Origin: Ostreiculturibacter nitratireducens
GTDB lineage: Bacteria > Pseudomonadota > Alphaproteobacteria > Rhodobacterales > Rhodobacteraceae
Direction: 5' to 3'
Assembly (NCBI RefSeq): GCF_032670585.1
Contig: NZ_JAVQHL010000002.1
Location: 682,001 to 746,000, forward strand
DNA length: 64,000 nucleotides
This document shows, piece by piece, positions 17,021 through 25,996 of the stretch (the first letter of the stretch is position 1; each line of letters opens with the position of its first letter). A program made the position numbers and the translations under genes. The notes below the pieces were generated by a model. That model was not told the DNA's origin. It saw only the letters and a program-made list of their open reading frames with translations, and made no database searches.

Positions 17021-17335
17021 ATGTCGCCCCTGCGTCTTGTCTACCTTGCCCTCGCCGTCGTCGGCGCAGTGCTGCCGATGCGCCATTTCCTCGCCTGGTT
17101 CAGCGAAAACGGCTGGAGCCTCCAGGGCATGATCGACGCCTGGTTCGTAAACCGCGCGACCGAAGGGCTGGTCTACGACCTCACCATTTCCGCGATCGCG
17201 CTTACGGTTTGGATTCTCGCGGAGACATCCGTTCGGAAGAACTGGAGCGCGCTTGTCGCGGTCCCGGCAACCTTCTGCATCGGCGTCAGCTGCGGCCTGC
17301 CGCTGTATCTCTTCCTGCGGACCCGTCCCGTCTAG
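17021..17335 (+). CDS. DUF2834 family membrane protein
   Basis: A 104-residue protein with three predicted membrane helices: LRLVYLALAVVGAVLPMRHF at the N-terminus, LTISAIALTVWILAET in the middle and LVAVPATFCIGVSCGLPLYL near the end. FAWF-type segment HFLAWFSENGWSLQGMIDAW matches DUF2834, whose role is unknown. GGAGG lies 7 bases before ATG 17021. A promoter-like TTGCCT-16 bp-TAGGGT stands at 16970-16997. Its stop shares two bases with the stop of the convergent gene. Confidence 0.82.
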   Translation: MSPLRLVYLALAVVGAVLPMRHFLAWFSENGWSLQGMIDAWFVNRATEGLVYDLTISAIALTVWILAETSVRKNWSALVAVPATFCIGVSCGLPLYLFLRTRPV

Positions 17336-17736
17336 CCGTTCAGGAGCCTTGCGAGCGACGGCACCTTGTCCGGCGTCGTATTCGCGGCGATCAGCGCCTC
17401 GAAGATCGCCTCGTGCAGATCGCTGGCGGTCGTCGCCTCGGCCGCGTAACGAACCGCGGCGGACATCCTCGAGGCGGTGAACAGGTCGATCGCGCCGGAG
17501 CCTTTGTCCGCCTTCAGCGCATCCAGATAGGCCGCGTCGAGAAGATCGGGGTCGTGGCTTTCCGGGGAATGATCCGGGGTGAAGCCCTCGTCCGCCAGGA
17601 TGTCGCGCGCCTCTGGCGACAGCCGTGCGTAGCATTCCTCCACGACGTTCTGCGCGACCGCCCGGAGGGCTTCAATGTCCTGTTCCGGGAGCTTCGATAC
17701 GAGGTCCGGATATCTGCCTGCAAGCCTGTCAGCCAT
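17332..17736 (-). CDS. hypothetical protein, unknown
   Basis: A 134-residue, probably all-helical, cytoplasmic protein with no recognised domain. It starts MADRLAGRYPDLVSKLPEQD and contains an acidic middle part (GFTPDHSPESHDPDLLDAAY). Start ATG 17736 is the first of the frame. The GC pattern and codon use resemble neighbours, and the frame is bounded by overlapping stops with the DUF2834 gene, so it is probably real, but I cannot name a family. Confidence 0.6.
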   Translation of the reverse strand: MADRLAGRYPDLVSKLPEQDIEALRAVAQNVVEECYARLSPEARDILADEGFTPDHSPESHDPDLLDAAYLDALKADKGSGAIDLFTASRMSAAVRYAAEATTASDLHEAIFEALIAANTTPDKVPSLARLLNG

Positions 17737-17840
17737 GCGATGTTCCCCTTGTCATTTGACCTCCTCGCGCCTTCCACTTCCGGCTTTGCCTGCCTTGCCT
17801 CGGCCTGACGCCGGCATGCTGCGGCACCCTTGGCACTCCG

Positions 17841-18500
17841 TCAGCCCGAAGCATCGTGCCGTGCGAGGCCCGCATCCCGCCGGTGGGCCAGAGCGAAGAC
17901 CACAGCGCAAAGCCCGGCCGCGATCAGACCGAAATCCTGCGGCACCCGCAAGAGAACGGCCGCCGACCCGCCGACGACAGACCACAGCACCGGGATGACC
18001 AGGAGCCAGCGCACCGATTTCCAGGGGCCGAGCAGAAGCACGCCGATAGTGAAGATCGTCGTGGGGCAGGGCGCGATGCCGAAGGACGGGACCGCCGGAT
18101 AGGTGTGTCCGGCCAGACGCCCCCACACCGGGTAGGCCACCATCGAGAATAGGATGAGCGCCGTTCCGACGACTGACCTCGCGTCCGATCTGACGGAAAA
18201 CGTCATTCCGCGCGCGACGAAGGGCGCGGTGGCCAGCAACACGGCCTCGGCCAGGAAGGCCGCGCCGAACAGCCAGGCCGCCGGATTGACCTCGGCAAAG
18301 TAAAGCCAGTGATACCCGACACCGTTGGCGGCCCACATCGCCGCGAGGATGACCGCGGCGATCATGGAAGCGACGCGCGACCGCGCCATGACAAGCGCGA
18401 TCGTCACGAGCCCCAGGATGTAGGCGACGGCCGGCAGCGGCCCAACGGATTCATTGTAACGGGCGAAGACCGCAAAGAATTCGTCAACCGTGAACGGCAT
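17841..18500 (-). CDS. DUF6064 family membrane protein
   Basis: A 219-residue integral membrane protein with about seven hydrophobic helices. It begins MPFTVDEFFAVFARYNESVG, the hallmark start of DUF6064 proteins, and has WLYFAEVNPAAWLFGAAFLA and PSFGIAPCPTTIFTIGVLLL, also typical. Function unknown. AGGAG lies about 9 bases before ATG 18500; upstream in-frame codons run through the regulatory gap. A perfect FnrL-like palindrome stands 58-75 bp upstream, suggesting oxygen-dependent control. Confidence 0.85.
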   Translation of the reverse strand: MPFTVDEFFAVFARYNESVGPLPAVAYILGLVTIALVMARSRVASMIAAVILAAMWAANGVGYHWLYFAEVNPAAWLFGAAFLAEAVLLATAPFVARGMTFSVRSDARSVVGTALILFSMVAYPVWGRLAGHTYPAVPSFGIAPCPTTIFTIGVLLLGPWKSVRWLLVIPVLWSVVGGSAAVLLRVPQDFGLIAAGLCAVVFALAHRRDAGLARHDASG

Positions 18501-18557
18501 CCTCCGCTCTCCTCGGTATGAAGACCGCATGAAATTCTGGCGCCGTTTCAGGCTTGC

Positions 18558-18575
18558 GCATTGACAGGGATCAAT
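18558..18575. promoter_or_regulatory. FnrL/CRP-type palindrome between DUF6064 and lysA genes
   Basis: CATTGACAGGGATCAATG has 6-bp perfect arms CATTGA and TCAATG around CAGGGA and contains TTGAC-N4-ATCAA, one base from the FNR consensus TTGAT-N4-ATCAA. It lies 58-75 bp upstream of the DUF6064 start and about 90 bp upstream of lysA. Confidence 0.5.
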
Positions 18576-18663
18576 GCGGCCTCCCAGCCTTGGCAATTGC
18601 GCCGCTCCGACCATCTGCTATGAGGTGCCCTCGGTGCGAAATCGCGACAGGGACCAAGCCGGA

Positions 18664-19929
18664 ATGGACCATTTCCTCTACAAGGACGGCATTCTTCACG
18701 CCGAGGACGTGGCGATCCCCGATATCGCGGCGACGATCGGCACGCCCTTCTACGTCTATTCGACGGCCACGCTCGAACGCCACTACCGGCTTTTCGAAGA
18801 GGCGCTGGCGCCCCTGCCGCATCTTGTCTGCTTCGCGATGAAGGCCAATTCCAACCAGGCCGTGATCCGCACGCTCGGGAATCTCGGTGCGGGGATGGAC
18901 GTGGTGAGCGTCGGGGAATACCTGCGCGCCAAGGCCGCAGGCGTACCAGGAGACCGGATCGTGTTCTCGGGCGTCGGCAAGACACGCGAGGAGATGCGCG
19001 TCGCGCTCGAAGGCGGCATCCGCCAGTTCAACGTCGAAAGCGAGCCCGAGATGCGGGCGCTGTCAGAGGTCGCGGTGTCGCTGGGCGTGGCCGCGCCTAT
19101 CGCCATCCGCGTGAACCCCGACGTGGACGCCAAGACGCACGAGAAGATCGCGACCGGCAAGAAGGAAAACAAGTTCGGCATCCCGATCACCCGCGCGCGG
19201 GAAGTCTATGCCGAAGCCGCGCGCCTTCCCGGCCTCGAGGTCGTGGGCATCGACGTCCATATCGGCAGCCAGCTGACCGAGCTCGAACCCTACGAACTGG
19301 CCTACACGAAGGTTGCCGACCTGGCCCGGGCGCTGCGCGCGGATGGGCACGACATTCGCCGCCTCGACCTCGGCGGCGGGCTCGGCATCCCGTACACCCG
19401 TTCGAACGAGGCGCCGCCCCTGCCGAAGGACTACGGAGACCTCATCAAGCGCACGGTCGGCGATCTCGGCTGCGAGATCGAGATAGAGCCCGGCCGCCTG
19501 ATCGTGGGCAACGCGGGCCTTCTCGTCGCGCAGGTCATCTACGTGAAGAATGGCGAGGACCGCGACTTCCTGATCCTCGATGCGGCGATGAACGACCTGA
19601 TCCGCCCGGCCATGTATGGCGCGCATCACGATATCGTCCCCTTGGTGGAGCCAGCGCCGGATGCGGGCCACCAGCCCTATGACGTCGTGGGGCCCGTCTG
19701 CGAATCCGGTGACACATTCGCCCGTGGCAGGCCCTTGCCGCCGATGGCCGAAGGTGACCGCGTGGCCTTCCGCTCGGCCGGCGCCTATGGCGCGGTGATG
19801 GCGTCCGAGTACAACTCCCGTCCCCTCGTGCCCGAGGTTCTGGTCAAGGGGGATCACTTCGCCGTCATCCGCTCGCGGCCATCCTTTGACGAGATGATAA
19901 ACCGAGATACCATCCCCGAGTGGCTCTGA
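18664..19929 (+). CDS. lysA: diaminopimelate decarboxylase
   Basis: LysA, 421 residues, a PLP enzyme that makes L-lysine from meso-diaminopimelate. The PLP lysine is Lys60 in LVCFAMKANSNQAVI; GGGLGIPY binds the phosphate; GPVCESGDTFAR carries the catalytic cysteine of the partner subunit. Start ATG 18664 gives the usual N-terminus MDHFLYKDGILHAEDVAI. It follows the argH/LptM-like region in the same direction, with three small genes in between, two of them on the other strand. Confidence 0.96.
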   Translation: MDHFLYKDGILHAEDVAIPDIAATIGTPFYVYSTATLERHYRLFEEALAPLPHLVCFAMKANSNQAVIRTLGNLGAGMDVVSVGEYLRAKAAGVPGDRIVFSGVGKTREEMRVALEGGIRQFNVESEPEMRALSEVAVSLGVAAPIAIRVNPDVDAKTHEKIATGKKENKFGIPITRAREVYAEAARLPGLEVVGIDVHIGSQLTELEPYELAYTKVADLARALRADGHDIRRLDLGGGLGIPYTRSNEAPPLPKDYGDLIKRTVGDLGCEIEIEPGRLIVGNAGLLVAQVIYVKNGEDRDFLILDAAMNDLIRPAMYGAHHDIVPLVEPAPDAGHQPYDVVGPVCESGDTFARGRPLPPMAEGDRVAFRSAGAYGAVMASEYNSRPLVPEVLVKGDHFAVIRSRPSFDEMINRDTIPEWL

Positions 19930-19964
19930 CGCGCGGCAGTCGCGCGTGAGCTCTGGACGGGTGA

Positions 19965-22550
19965 ATGACCGACACGGAACAGCTCACCGCGGCGACCCTT
20001 TACCGCCTGAGATGGTCCCTGCGCTTCACGCGCGCGGGGATGGTGGCTGAACGTGCGGCGCGCGCCTTCTGGCCGGTTTCCACGCTGCTTCTCGCGCTCG
20101 CCACCGCATTCGCCTTCGGGCTGCAGGATCAAATGTCGGAAGTGGCCCTCTGGGTGCTTGCCGGGCTGTGGCTTCTCGCCCTCGCCGTCTTCGCGGTCCT
20201 TGGCTTCCGCCGGTTCCATTGGCCCACGAGCGCCGAGGCGCTTGATCGCCTCGACCGCACCCTTCCGGGCCGCCCGATCGCCGCGATGACCGACGCGCAG
20301 GCGCTGGGCGCCGCCGACGCAGGTTCGGTCCATGTCTGGCGCGCGCATCTTCAGCGCATGGCGGACCGCGCGAGGGGTGCCAGGCCCGTCTCTCCCGACC
20401 TCAGGCTCTCCTCCCGCGACCGCTTCGCGTTGCGTTATGTTGCGGCCACGGGTTTCGTCATGGCTATGATGTTCGGAACGCTCGGCCGCGTGACCGAGGT
20501 GGCCGATATCGGGATGGGCGGAACTGCGGCGCAGGCGGCGGCCGGCCCGGCCTGGGAAGGCTGGGTCGAGCCCCCGACCTACACCGGGCGGCCGAGCCTC
20601 TACCTGAACGACATCGCGGCGGAAACGCTCGACATCCCCGAGGGGAGCCGCATCACCCTCCGACTGTATGGCGAGCCCGATGCGATCTCGGTGAGCGAAA
20701 CCCTTTCCGCCCTTTCGCCCGTCGCGGCGAAGGAGGATGGTGCCGCCGCCGAACCGCAGAGCGTGCGCGCGGTCGAGTTCGAGGCGGTGCGCTCCGGTAC
20801 TCTGACGGTCGACGGGGCGGGCGGGCGCAGCTGGGACATCACCGTCCTCGACGACACGGCGCCCTTGGTCACGCTCGCCGGCGAGGTGAAGCGCGAGGCC
20901 GATGGCCAGATGTCTCAGCCCTTCACCGCCTCGGATGACTACGCCGTCGTCCGGGGCCGTGCCGAATTCACCCTCGACCTCGACGCGATGGATCGCCGCC
21001 ACGGCCTCGCCGCGGAACCCGAACAGCGCGAGACCCTGATCTTCGACCTGCCGATGCCGATCTCTGGCAGCCGCGCCGACTTCACCGAGGCGCTGGTGGA
21101 AAATGCCTCGAAACATCCCTGGGCCAACCTGCCGGTGCGGATGACCTTTTTCGTCGAGGATGCCCGTGGTCAGCTGGGCCAGAGCGAGACGCAGAGCCTG
21201 CCGCTTCCCGGCCGGCGCTTCTTCGACCCGCTCGCAGCAGCCCTGATCGAAATGCGCCGCGATCTTCTGTGGACGCGCGACAATGGCCATCGGACGTCGC
21301 AGGTTCTGCGCGCTATCACCAACGAGCCAGAGGGCCTGTTCCGCAACCAGCGCGCCTACCTGATGCTGCGGGTCGCCATGCGGCGGCTCGACACTGGGCT
21401 CGCGCAGGGGCCGCTGTCCACCGATCTCCGCGACGAGATCGCGGAGGCGCTTTGGGAGATTGCCGTGCTGGTCGAGGATGGCGGGCTTTCGGACGCGCTC
21501 GAACGGATGCAGCGCGCCCAGGAACGCCTTTCGGAAGCCATCCGCAACGGCGCCTCCCCCGAGGAAATCCAGGAACTGATGGATGAACTCCGTCAGGCGA
21601 CGGACGAATACATCCGCATGCTCGCGGAACGGGGCGAGACGGACCCGGCGGACCGCTTCACGCAGGACCAGCCGAGCCAACAGATCACCGGCGACCAGCT
21701 TCAGGAGATGATGGACGAGATCCAGCGCCTGATGGAGGAAGGCCGCATGGCCGAGGCGCAGGAGTTGCTGGAGCAGCTGAACCGCATGATGCAGAACCTG
21801 CGCGTCACGCAAGGCCAGGGCGGCGAGGGCATGCAATCCCCCGGCCAGCAGGCGATGCGCGATCTGCAGGATACGCTGCGTCAGCAGCAGGGCCTGTCGG
21901 ACGAAACCTTCCGCGATCTTCAGAACCAGTTCGGCCAGCAGGGCCAGCAGGATCTGGACGGCCAGCAGCCCGGCGAACAGCAGGGCCAGCAGGGCGAGGG
22001 GCAACAGGGCGAAGGCCAGCAGGGCCAGGACGGCGAGGGCTCGGGCCCGGGGCAGGGCAGCCTTGCCGACCGCCAACGGGCCTTGCGCGACCAGCTTCGC
22101 GGGCAACTCGGCAACCTTCCCGGCTCCGGCGAGGATGCCGATGAGGCGCGCCGTCGTCTGGGCGATGCGGGCCGCGCGATGGACGAAGCCGAAGAAGCGC
22201 TGCGTCAGGGTGACAGGTCAGGCGCGCTCGACCGGCAGGCAGAGGCGATCGAGAACCTGCGCGAGGGGATGCGCAACCTCGGCGAGGCACTCGCCCAGGA
22301 ACAGCGTGAAAGGATGCCCGGCCAGCAGGGCGAAGCTTTCGGTGAGGCCGGGCGCGAGGTGCCGCGCGATCCCCTTGGCCGGAGCGCCGGCCAGAGCGGC
22401 CGCCTCGGCACCGACGAGAACCTGTTGCAGGGCGAGGACATCTATCGCCGCGCGCAGGATCTTCTGGATGAAATCCGCCGGCGTTCGGGCGACCAGAGCC
22501 GCCCGCTCCTGGAACTCGACTATCTCAAGCGTCTGCTCGACCGGTTCTGA
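19965..22550 (+). CDS. TIGR02302/DUF4175 family membrane protein
   Basis: An 861-residue protein with three N-terminal membrane helices (residues about 31-55, 58-82 and 150-170), a large periplasmic-type region, a predicted coiled coil (about 500-610, QQITGDQLQEMMDEIQRLME) and a Gln/Gly-rich low-complexity segment (about 655-700), then a helical C-terminus. This order is that of the alphaproteobacterial TIGR02302 family, of unknown function. It lies 35 bp after lysA, so the two may be cotranscribed. Confidence 0.85.
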   Translation: MTDTEQLTAATLYRLRWSLRFTRAGMVAERAARAFWPVSTLLLALATAFAFGLQDQMSEVALWVLAGLWLLALAVFAVLGFRRFHWPTSAEALDRLDRTLPGRPIAAMTDAQALGAADAGSVHVWRAHLQRMADRARGARPVSPDLRLSSRDRFALRYVAATGFVMAMMFGTLGRVTEVADIGMGGTAAQAAAGPAWEGWVEPPTYTGRPSLYLNDIAAETLDIPEGSRITLRLYGEPDAISVSETLSALSPVAAKEDGAAAEPQSVRAVEFEAVRSGTLTVDGAGGRSWDITVLDDTAPLVTLAGEVKREADGQMSQPFTASDDYAVVRGRAEFTLDLDAMDRRHGLAAEPEQRETLIFDLPMPISGSRADFTEALVENASKHPWANLPVRMTFFVEDARGQLGQSETQSLPLPGRRFFDPLAAALIEMRRDLLWTRDNGHRTSQVLRAITNEPEGLFRNQRAYLMLRVAMRRLDTGLAQGPLSTDLRDEIAEALWEIAVLVEDGGLSDALERMQRAQERLSEAIRNGASPEEIQELMDELRQATDEYIRMLAERGETDPADRFTQDQPSQQITGDQLQEMMDEIQRLMEEGRMAEAQELLEQLNRMMQNLRVTQGQGGEGMQSPGQQAMRDLQDTLRQQQGLSDETFRDLQNQFGQQGQQDLDGQQPGEQQGQQGEGQQGEGQQGQDGEGSGPGQGSLADRQRALRDQLRGQLGNLPGSGEDADEARRRLGDAGRAMDEAEEALRQGDRSGALDRQAEAIENLREGMRNLGEALAQEQRERMPGQQGEAFGEAGREVPRDPLGRSAGQSGRLGTDENLLQGEDIYRRAQDLLDEIRRRSGDQSRPLLELDYLKRLLDRF
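21931..22055 (+). repeat. Gln/Gly-coding low-complexity repeat within the TIGR02302 gene
   Basis: Imperfect tandem units built on GGCCAGCAGGGC and GAGGGGCAACAG encode GQQGQQ, GEQQGQQGEG and GQQGQDGEG. Units vary in length from 9 to 18 bp, keeping the frame. Such a tract can change length by slippage. Confidence 0.8.
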
Positions 22551-22595
22551 CACGCGGCAGGCGCCGCGCGGAACCGCGTCAGCCGGAAGCGTGGG

Positions 22596-23408
22596 CTACT
22601 GGCCGCCGTCCGCGGGTTCGCCCTGAAGGCGCGCGGTCAGGTTCCGCATCTGGTCGTCAAGCCAGAAGCGCGCGCGGTCGACCTTGGAGACATAGGCCAC
22701 AAGGGCCGGTTCGGTGCTTGGGAAGGTGGCGATCAGTCTCGAGGCGGACAGGTAGACCACCAGCGCGACGGACGCGAGTATCAGCACGGGCACGAAGCCC
22801 CGGCGGAACCCGATGCGCCGCTTCGCGGCAAGTTCGGCCGCAGCCGCCGCAAGCGCCGCGGCATCCGGTTTCGCGTCCGCGCGAAGGGTGGAGTTTATCT
22901 GCTCGATGTCCGGCAGCATCTTCGCCCGCGGCGCAGGCCCCGTCTCGCGCGGAGGCTGGGTGCGGATCTCCGCGACCTCGGGCTCGAACTCCTCTTCTTC
23001 CTCTACATCTTCCTCTTCAGCCTTCGCCGGGGCCGGCTCCGCCGCCGGTTCCGCGAGCCCCAGGTCGGGCTGCGATTCGATCGTGCCGGCCTCGGCGCGG
23101 CGCGCACGCGCTTCGCGTTCCGCCTCTTCACGCAGAATGTTCAGAACGCTGATATCGAGCTGGCGCCGCTGCTGTTCCGTCTCGACGGGGGCGGGCGCCT
23201 CTTCGTGTTCTTCGGCCACTTCCGCAGGCTCGATCTCGGGCTCTGCTTCGGGTGCGGCCTGCATGGGCTCCTCGGCTTCGACCGGCTCGGGACGGGTCTG
23301 GAACCACGTGTGGTTGCAGGCAGAACATTGAACGTCGCGACCCGCCAGAGGGATCACGTCGTCGGCTACTTCGTACTGAGCCCCGCAATTCGGGCAAACC
23401 AGCCGCAT
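22596..23408 (-). CDS. MJ0042-type zinc-ribbon membrane protein
   Basis: A 270-residue protein with an N-terminal zinc ribbon, CPNC at 5-8 and CSAC at 28-31 (MRLVCPNCGAQYEVADDVIP start is typical of MJ0042/zinc_ribbon_5), then a long acidic, Pro/Ala/Glu-rich linker (about 45-185) and one membrane helix FVPVLILASVALVVYLSA near residue 220, followed by a short C-terminal part. GGAAAAGAAA precedes ATG 23408. It is divergent from ftsE. Function unknown; the ribbon suggests nucleic acid or protein binding. Confidence 0.85.
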   Translation of the reverse strand: MRLVCPNCGAQYEVADDVIPLAGRDVQCSACNHTWFQTRPEPVEAEEPMQAAPEAEPEIEPAEVAEEHEEAPAPVETEQQRRQLDISVLNILREEAEREARARRAEAGTIESQPDLGLAEPAAEPAPAKAEEEDVEEEEEFEPEVAEIRTQPPRETGPAPRAKMLPDIEQINSTLRADAKPDAAALAAAAAELAAKRRIGFRRGFVPVLILASVALVVYLSASRLIATFPSTEPALVAYVSKVDRARFWLDDQMRNLTARLQGEPADGGQ

Positions 23409-23530
23409 CGTTTCTTTTCCTGCCCCACGGGCGCGTCCCGACGGTCGCGCAATTCTGGCCTTTCTATTTCTCATGTTGTAGCAAGCAGGCGGCCGTAATC
23501 CAAGCGCCAGAGGCGCGACAGGCAGAAACT

Positions 23531-24247
23531 ATGATTTCCCGGCCACTTCCGAAGCCGGGGATGGGGGAGAGGGCGGTGATCGAGCTTCAGGATGTCGCCT
23601 ATGGCTATGGTGACGGCGTGCTGTTCAGCAATCTGACGCTGAGCCTCGCACCGGGATCTTTCCATTTCCTCACGGGGCCGTCCGGCGCGGGCAAGACGAC
23701 CTTCCTCAGGCTTCTCTACGGCGATCTGATGCCCGTGTCGGGCCGGGTCACGGTATTCGGTCAGGAGCTGCGCGGGATGGACCGCGACGGGGTGGCGCGG
23801 ATGCGCCGGCGCATGGGCGTCGTGCACCAGGATTGCCAGTTTCTCGACCACCTGCCGTTGGCGGAAAATGTGGCGCTGCCGCTGACGGTAGCGGACCGCA
23901 CGATGGATCCGGGTGAACTTGCCGAGCTTCTCGCCTGGGTCGGCCTCGCCGAACAGGCGGACGCCTTGCCGCCCTCTTTGTCGGGGGGCGAACGCCAGCG
24001 CGCGGCGCTTGCCCGCGCGGTCATCATGTCGCCGGAGGTGATCCTCGCGGATGAACCCACCGGCAACGTGGACTGGGAAATGTCGCTGAAGCTCCTGACG
24101 CTGCTCGTGGAGCTGAACCGCATGGGCAAGGCCGTGCTGGTGGCCACGCACGATCTCAACCTCATTCGCGCCGCGAAGGCGCAGGTCGCCGCGCGGGTCC
24201 TCAGGATCAAGAATCGTCGGCTGCAACTCGCCGGGGCGGACCTGTGA
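23531..24247 (+). CDS. ftsE: cell division ATP-binding protein FtsE
   Basis: ABC ATPase of 238 residues from ATG 23531; a GTG at 23576 with a better Shine-Dalgarno (GGGGGAGAGGGCG) would give 223 residues and a more typical start (VIELQDVAYGYG). It contains Walker A GPSGAGKTT, the signature LSGGERQRAALARAV and Walker B VILADEPTGN. With FtsX it controls periplasmic peptidoglycan hydrolases at the division site. Its TGA overlaps the ftsX ATG by one base (TGATG). Confidence 0.92.
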   Translation: MISRPLPKPGMGERAVIELQDVAYGYGDGVLFSNLTLSLAPGSFHFLTGPSGAGKTTFLRLLYGDLMPVSGRVTVFGQELRGMDRDGVARMRRRMGVVHQDCQFLDHLPLAENVALPLTVADRTMDPGELAELLAWVGLAEQADALPPSLSGGERQRAALARAVIMSPEVILADEPTGNVDWEMSLKLLTLLVELNRMGKAVLVATHDLNLIRAAKAQVAARVLRIKNRRLQLAGADL

Positions 24248-25137
24248 TGCAGATCTTCGCGATTTCCCCGCAATGGGCCACCGCCGCGCGCGTCGTGCCG
24301 CCGGCTGGCCATACCGCGCAGCTCACGGTGTTCGTCGCTGGCGCGATGGCCTTCCTCGCGGTCTTCGCGCTTGCCCTCTCGCTCGCCTCGTCCCGGCTTG
24401 CGGAGCGTTGGGAAGCCGCGCTCGCCCACAGTTCAACGGTGCGGATATCCGCGCCCGCCGACCAGGTCGCGGCCCAGGTCCGCGCCGCCGAGGCCGTGCT
24501 TGCCGCCACGCCCGGGATCGAGAAGTACCGCACTCTTGGCCCCGAGGAGACGCAGGCGCTGCTCTCTCCCTGGTTCGGTCCCGACCTGCCTGTCGAGTCG
24601 CTCCCGTTGCCGGTGCTGATCGAGGTCACCTCCGGCGGAGATGGCGTTGACGCCGAGGGCCTGAGACTCAGGCTTCAGGCAGAGGCGCCATCCGCGGTCT
24701 TGGACGACCACACCCGCTGGCGCGAACCGCTGGTGGCGGCTGCGGCGCGTCTGCGGTTTCTCGGGCTCCTGTCGCTTGTGCTGATCGGCGCGGCGACGGC
24801 GGCAATGGTCACGCTGGCAGCCCAGGCGTCGCTCGCGGCGAACAGGCAGGTGATCCGCGTCCTCCGCCTCGTCGGCGCGCGGGACACCTTCATCGCCCGC
24901 GCCTTCGTCCGCCGCTTCACCCTGCGCGCGCTGGGCGGCGCGGCCGGGGGCACGGTTCTCGGCCTGATCGCCATTGCGCTTCTGCCGCGCGCGGCGGAGG
25001 AGGGCGGCTTTCTGACCGGTCTGGGTTTCACCGGCTGGGGCTGGTTCTGGCCGCTCCTGATTCCGCCCTTCGCAGCAGTCACGGCCTTCGTGGCCACCCG
25101 CGTGGCCGCGTTCAAGAACCTCAGGGGGCTGGCATGA
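24247..25137 (+). CDS. ftsX: cell division protein FtsX
   Basis: FtsX, 296 residues, the permease partner of FtsE. Four membrane helices are seen: one at about 18-44 (AQLTVFVAGAMAFLAVFALA), and three in the C-terminal half (FLGLLSLVLIGAATAAMVTL, GGAAGGTVLGLIAIALLP, WGWFWPLLIPPFAAVTAFVA), with a periplasmic loop between the first two. The overlap with plsC (ATGA, 25134-25137) puts ftsE-ftsX-plsC in one operon. Confidence 0.92.
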   Translation: MQIFAISPQWATAARVVPPAGHTAQLTVFVAGAMAFLAVFALALSLASSRLAERWEAALAHSSTVRISAPADQVAAQVRAAEAVLAATPGIEKYRTLGPEETQALLSPWFGPDLPVESLPLPVLIEVTSGGDGVDAEGLRLRLQAEAPSAVLDDHTRWREPLVAAAARLRFLGLLSLVLIGAATAAMVTLAAQASLAANRQVIRVLRLVGARDTFIARAFVRRFTLRALGGAAGGTVLGLIAIALLPRAAEEGGFLTGLGFTGWGWFWPLLIPPFAAVTAFVATRVAAFKNLRGLA

Positions 25138-25871
25138 GACGTATCCTGCAATGGCCTCTCTCGGTCATCTTCATCGTCCTAATGTATCTGGCGATGGCGG
25201 TTTACGGGATCCTCTGGACCCCCATTGTCCTCTTTCGTCGCGAGGCGGCCTTCGACGCCGTCCATGCCTATTGCCGCTACGTCCGCTGGTCCGCCGCCCT
25301 GATCGTTGGGCTGCGGTCCGAGATCCGCGGGGAGCCGCCCACGGACGAGGTTCTGATCGCGTCCAAGCATCAGAGCTTCTTCGACATCATCCTGCTTGTG
25401 TCCGCGCTGCCGCGGCCGAAGTTCATCATGAAGAAGGAACTTCTCTGGGCGCCCATCCTCGGCTGGTACGCGGTGCGGCTCGGCTGCATCCCGGTTGACC
25501 GGGGCAAGCGCGGCCAGGCCATCGTGAAGATGGTGGCCGACGTGCAGGCGGGGCGCGCAGAGCCCGGCCAGCTCATCATCTACCCGCAGGGCACGCGCGT
25601 CGCCGCCGGGGCGAAGATGCCCTACAAGATCGGCACCGCCGTACTCTACAGGCAACTCGGCCAGGACTGCGTGCCCGCCGCGACGAATGTCGGAGTCTTC
25701 TGGCCGCGCCACGGGATCTACCGAAAGCCCGGCCTCGCCGTGGTCGAGTTCCTGCCCCGCATCAAGGCCGGGAAGTCCAGCGAGGAGTTCATGGCCGAAC
25801 TCGAAGAGATGGTGGAAACGAACTCGAACCGCCTCATGGCCGAGGCGGGGTTCCGTGCGGGCGCGTCCTGA
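25134..25871 (+). CDS. plsC: 1-acyl-sn-glycerol-3-phosphate acyltransferase (PlsC family)
   Basis: A 245-residue acyltransferase that makes phosphatidic acid. An N-terminal helix (ILQWPLSVIFIVLMYLAMAV) anchors it. The HxxxxD motif is SKHQSFFDII (a variant of NHxSxxD with Lys instead of Asn), GCIPVDRG is motif III, and IIYPQGTR replaces the usual FPEGTR; the Glu to Gln change in this motif occurs in related alphaproteobacterial enzymes. The substitutions leave a small chance of altered substrate choice. Last gene of the ftsEX operon. Confidence 0.85.
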   Translation: MRRILQWPLSVIFIVLMYLAMAVYGILWTPIVLFRREAAFDAVHAYCRYVRWSAALIVGLRSEIRGEPPTDEVLIASKHQSFFDIILLVSALPRPKFIMKKELLWAPILGWYAVRLGCIPVDRGKRGQAIVKMVADVQAGRAEPGQLIIYPQGTRVAAGAKMPYKIGTAVLYRQLGQDCVPAATNVGVFWPRHGIYRKPGLAVVEFLPRIKAGKSSEEFMAELEEMVETNSNRLMAEAGFRAGAS

Positions 25872-25948
25872 GGGGCAAAGGCCCACTCTCGGAGCAGATA
25901 TCGGGATCAGTCCGGCTTGACGGCCGCCATGTCAGAGCGCCGCCGGAG

Positions 25949-25970
25949 CCTCCCGGCCTCTGTCGGGAGG
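25949..25970. terminator. hairpin between plsC and accA (convergent)
   Basis: CCTCCCG (25949-25955) and CGGGAGG (25964-25970) form a 7-bp stem with 8-base loop between two converging genes. No long T run follows in either direction, so termination efficiency is uncertain. Confidence 0.45.
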
Positions 25971-25996
25971 ATGAATTGGCCCAAGCACGCGGACAA

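Noticed and set aside
21931..22055. Repeat cluster as a CRISPR or minisatellite
   Set aside because: Units are short, in frame and unspaced by unique sequences; they encode a Gln/Gly tract of a known protein family.
22551..22595. Imperfect inverted repeat (TGACACGCGG with CCGCGTCA) as terminator
   Set aside because: The stem has a bulge and no U tract; possible, but too weak to list.
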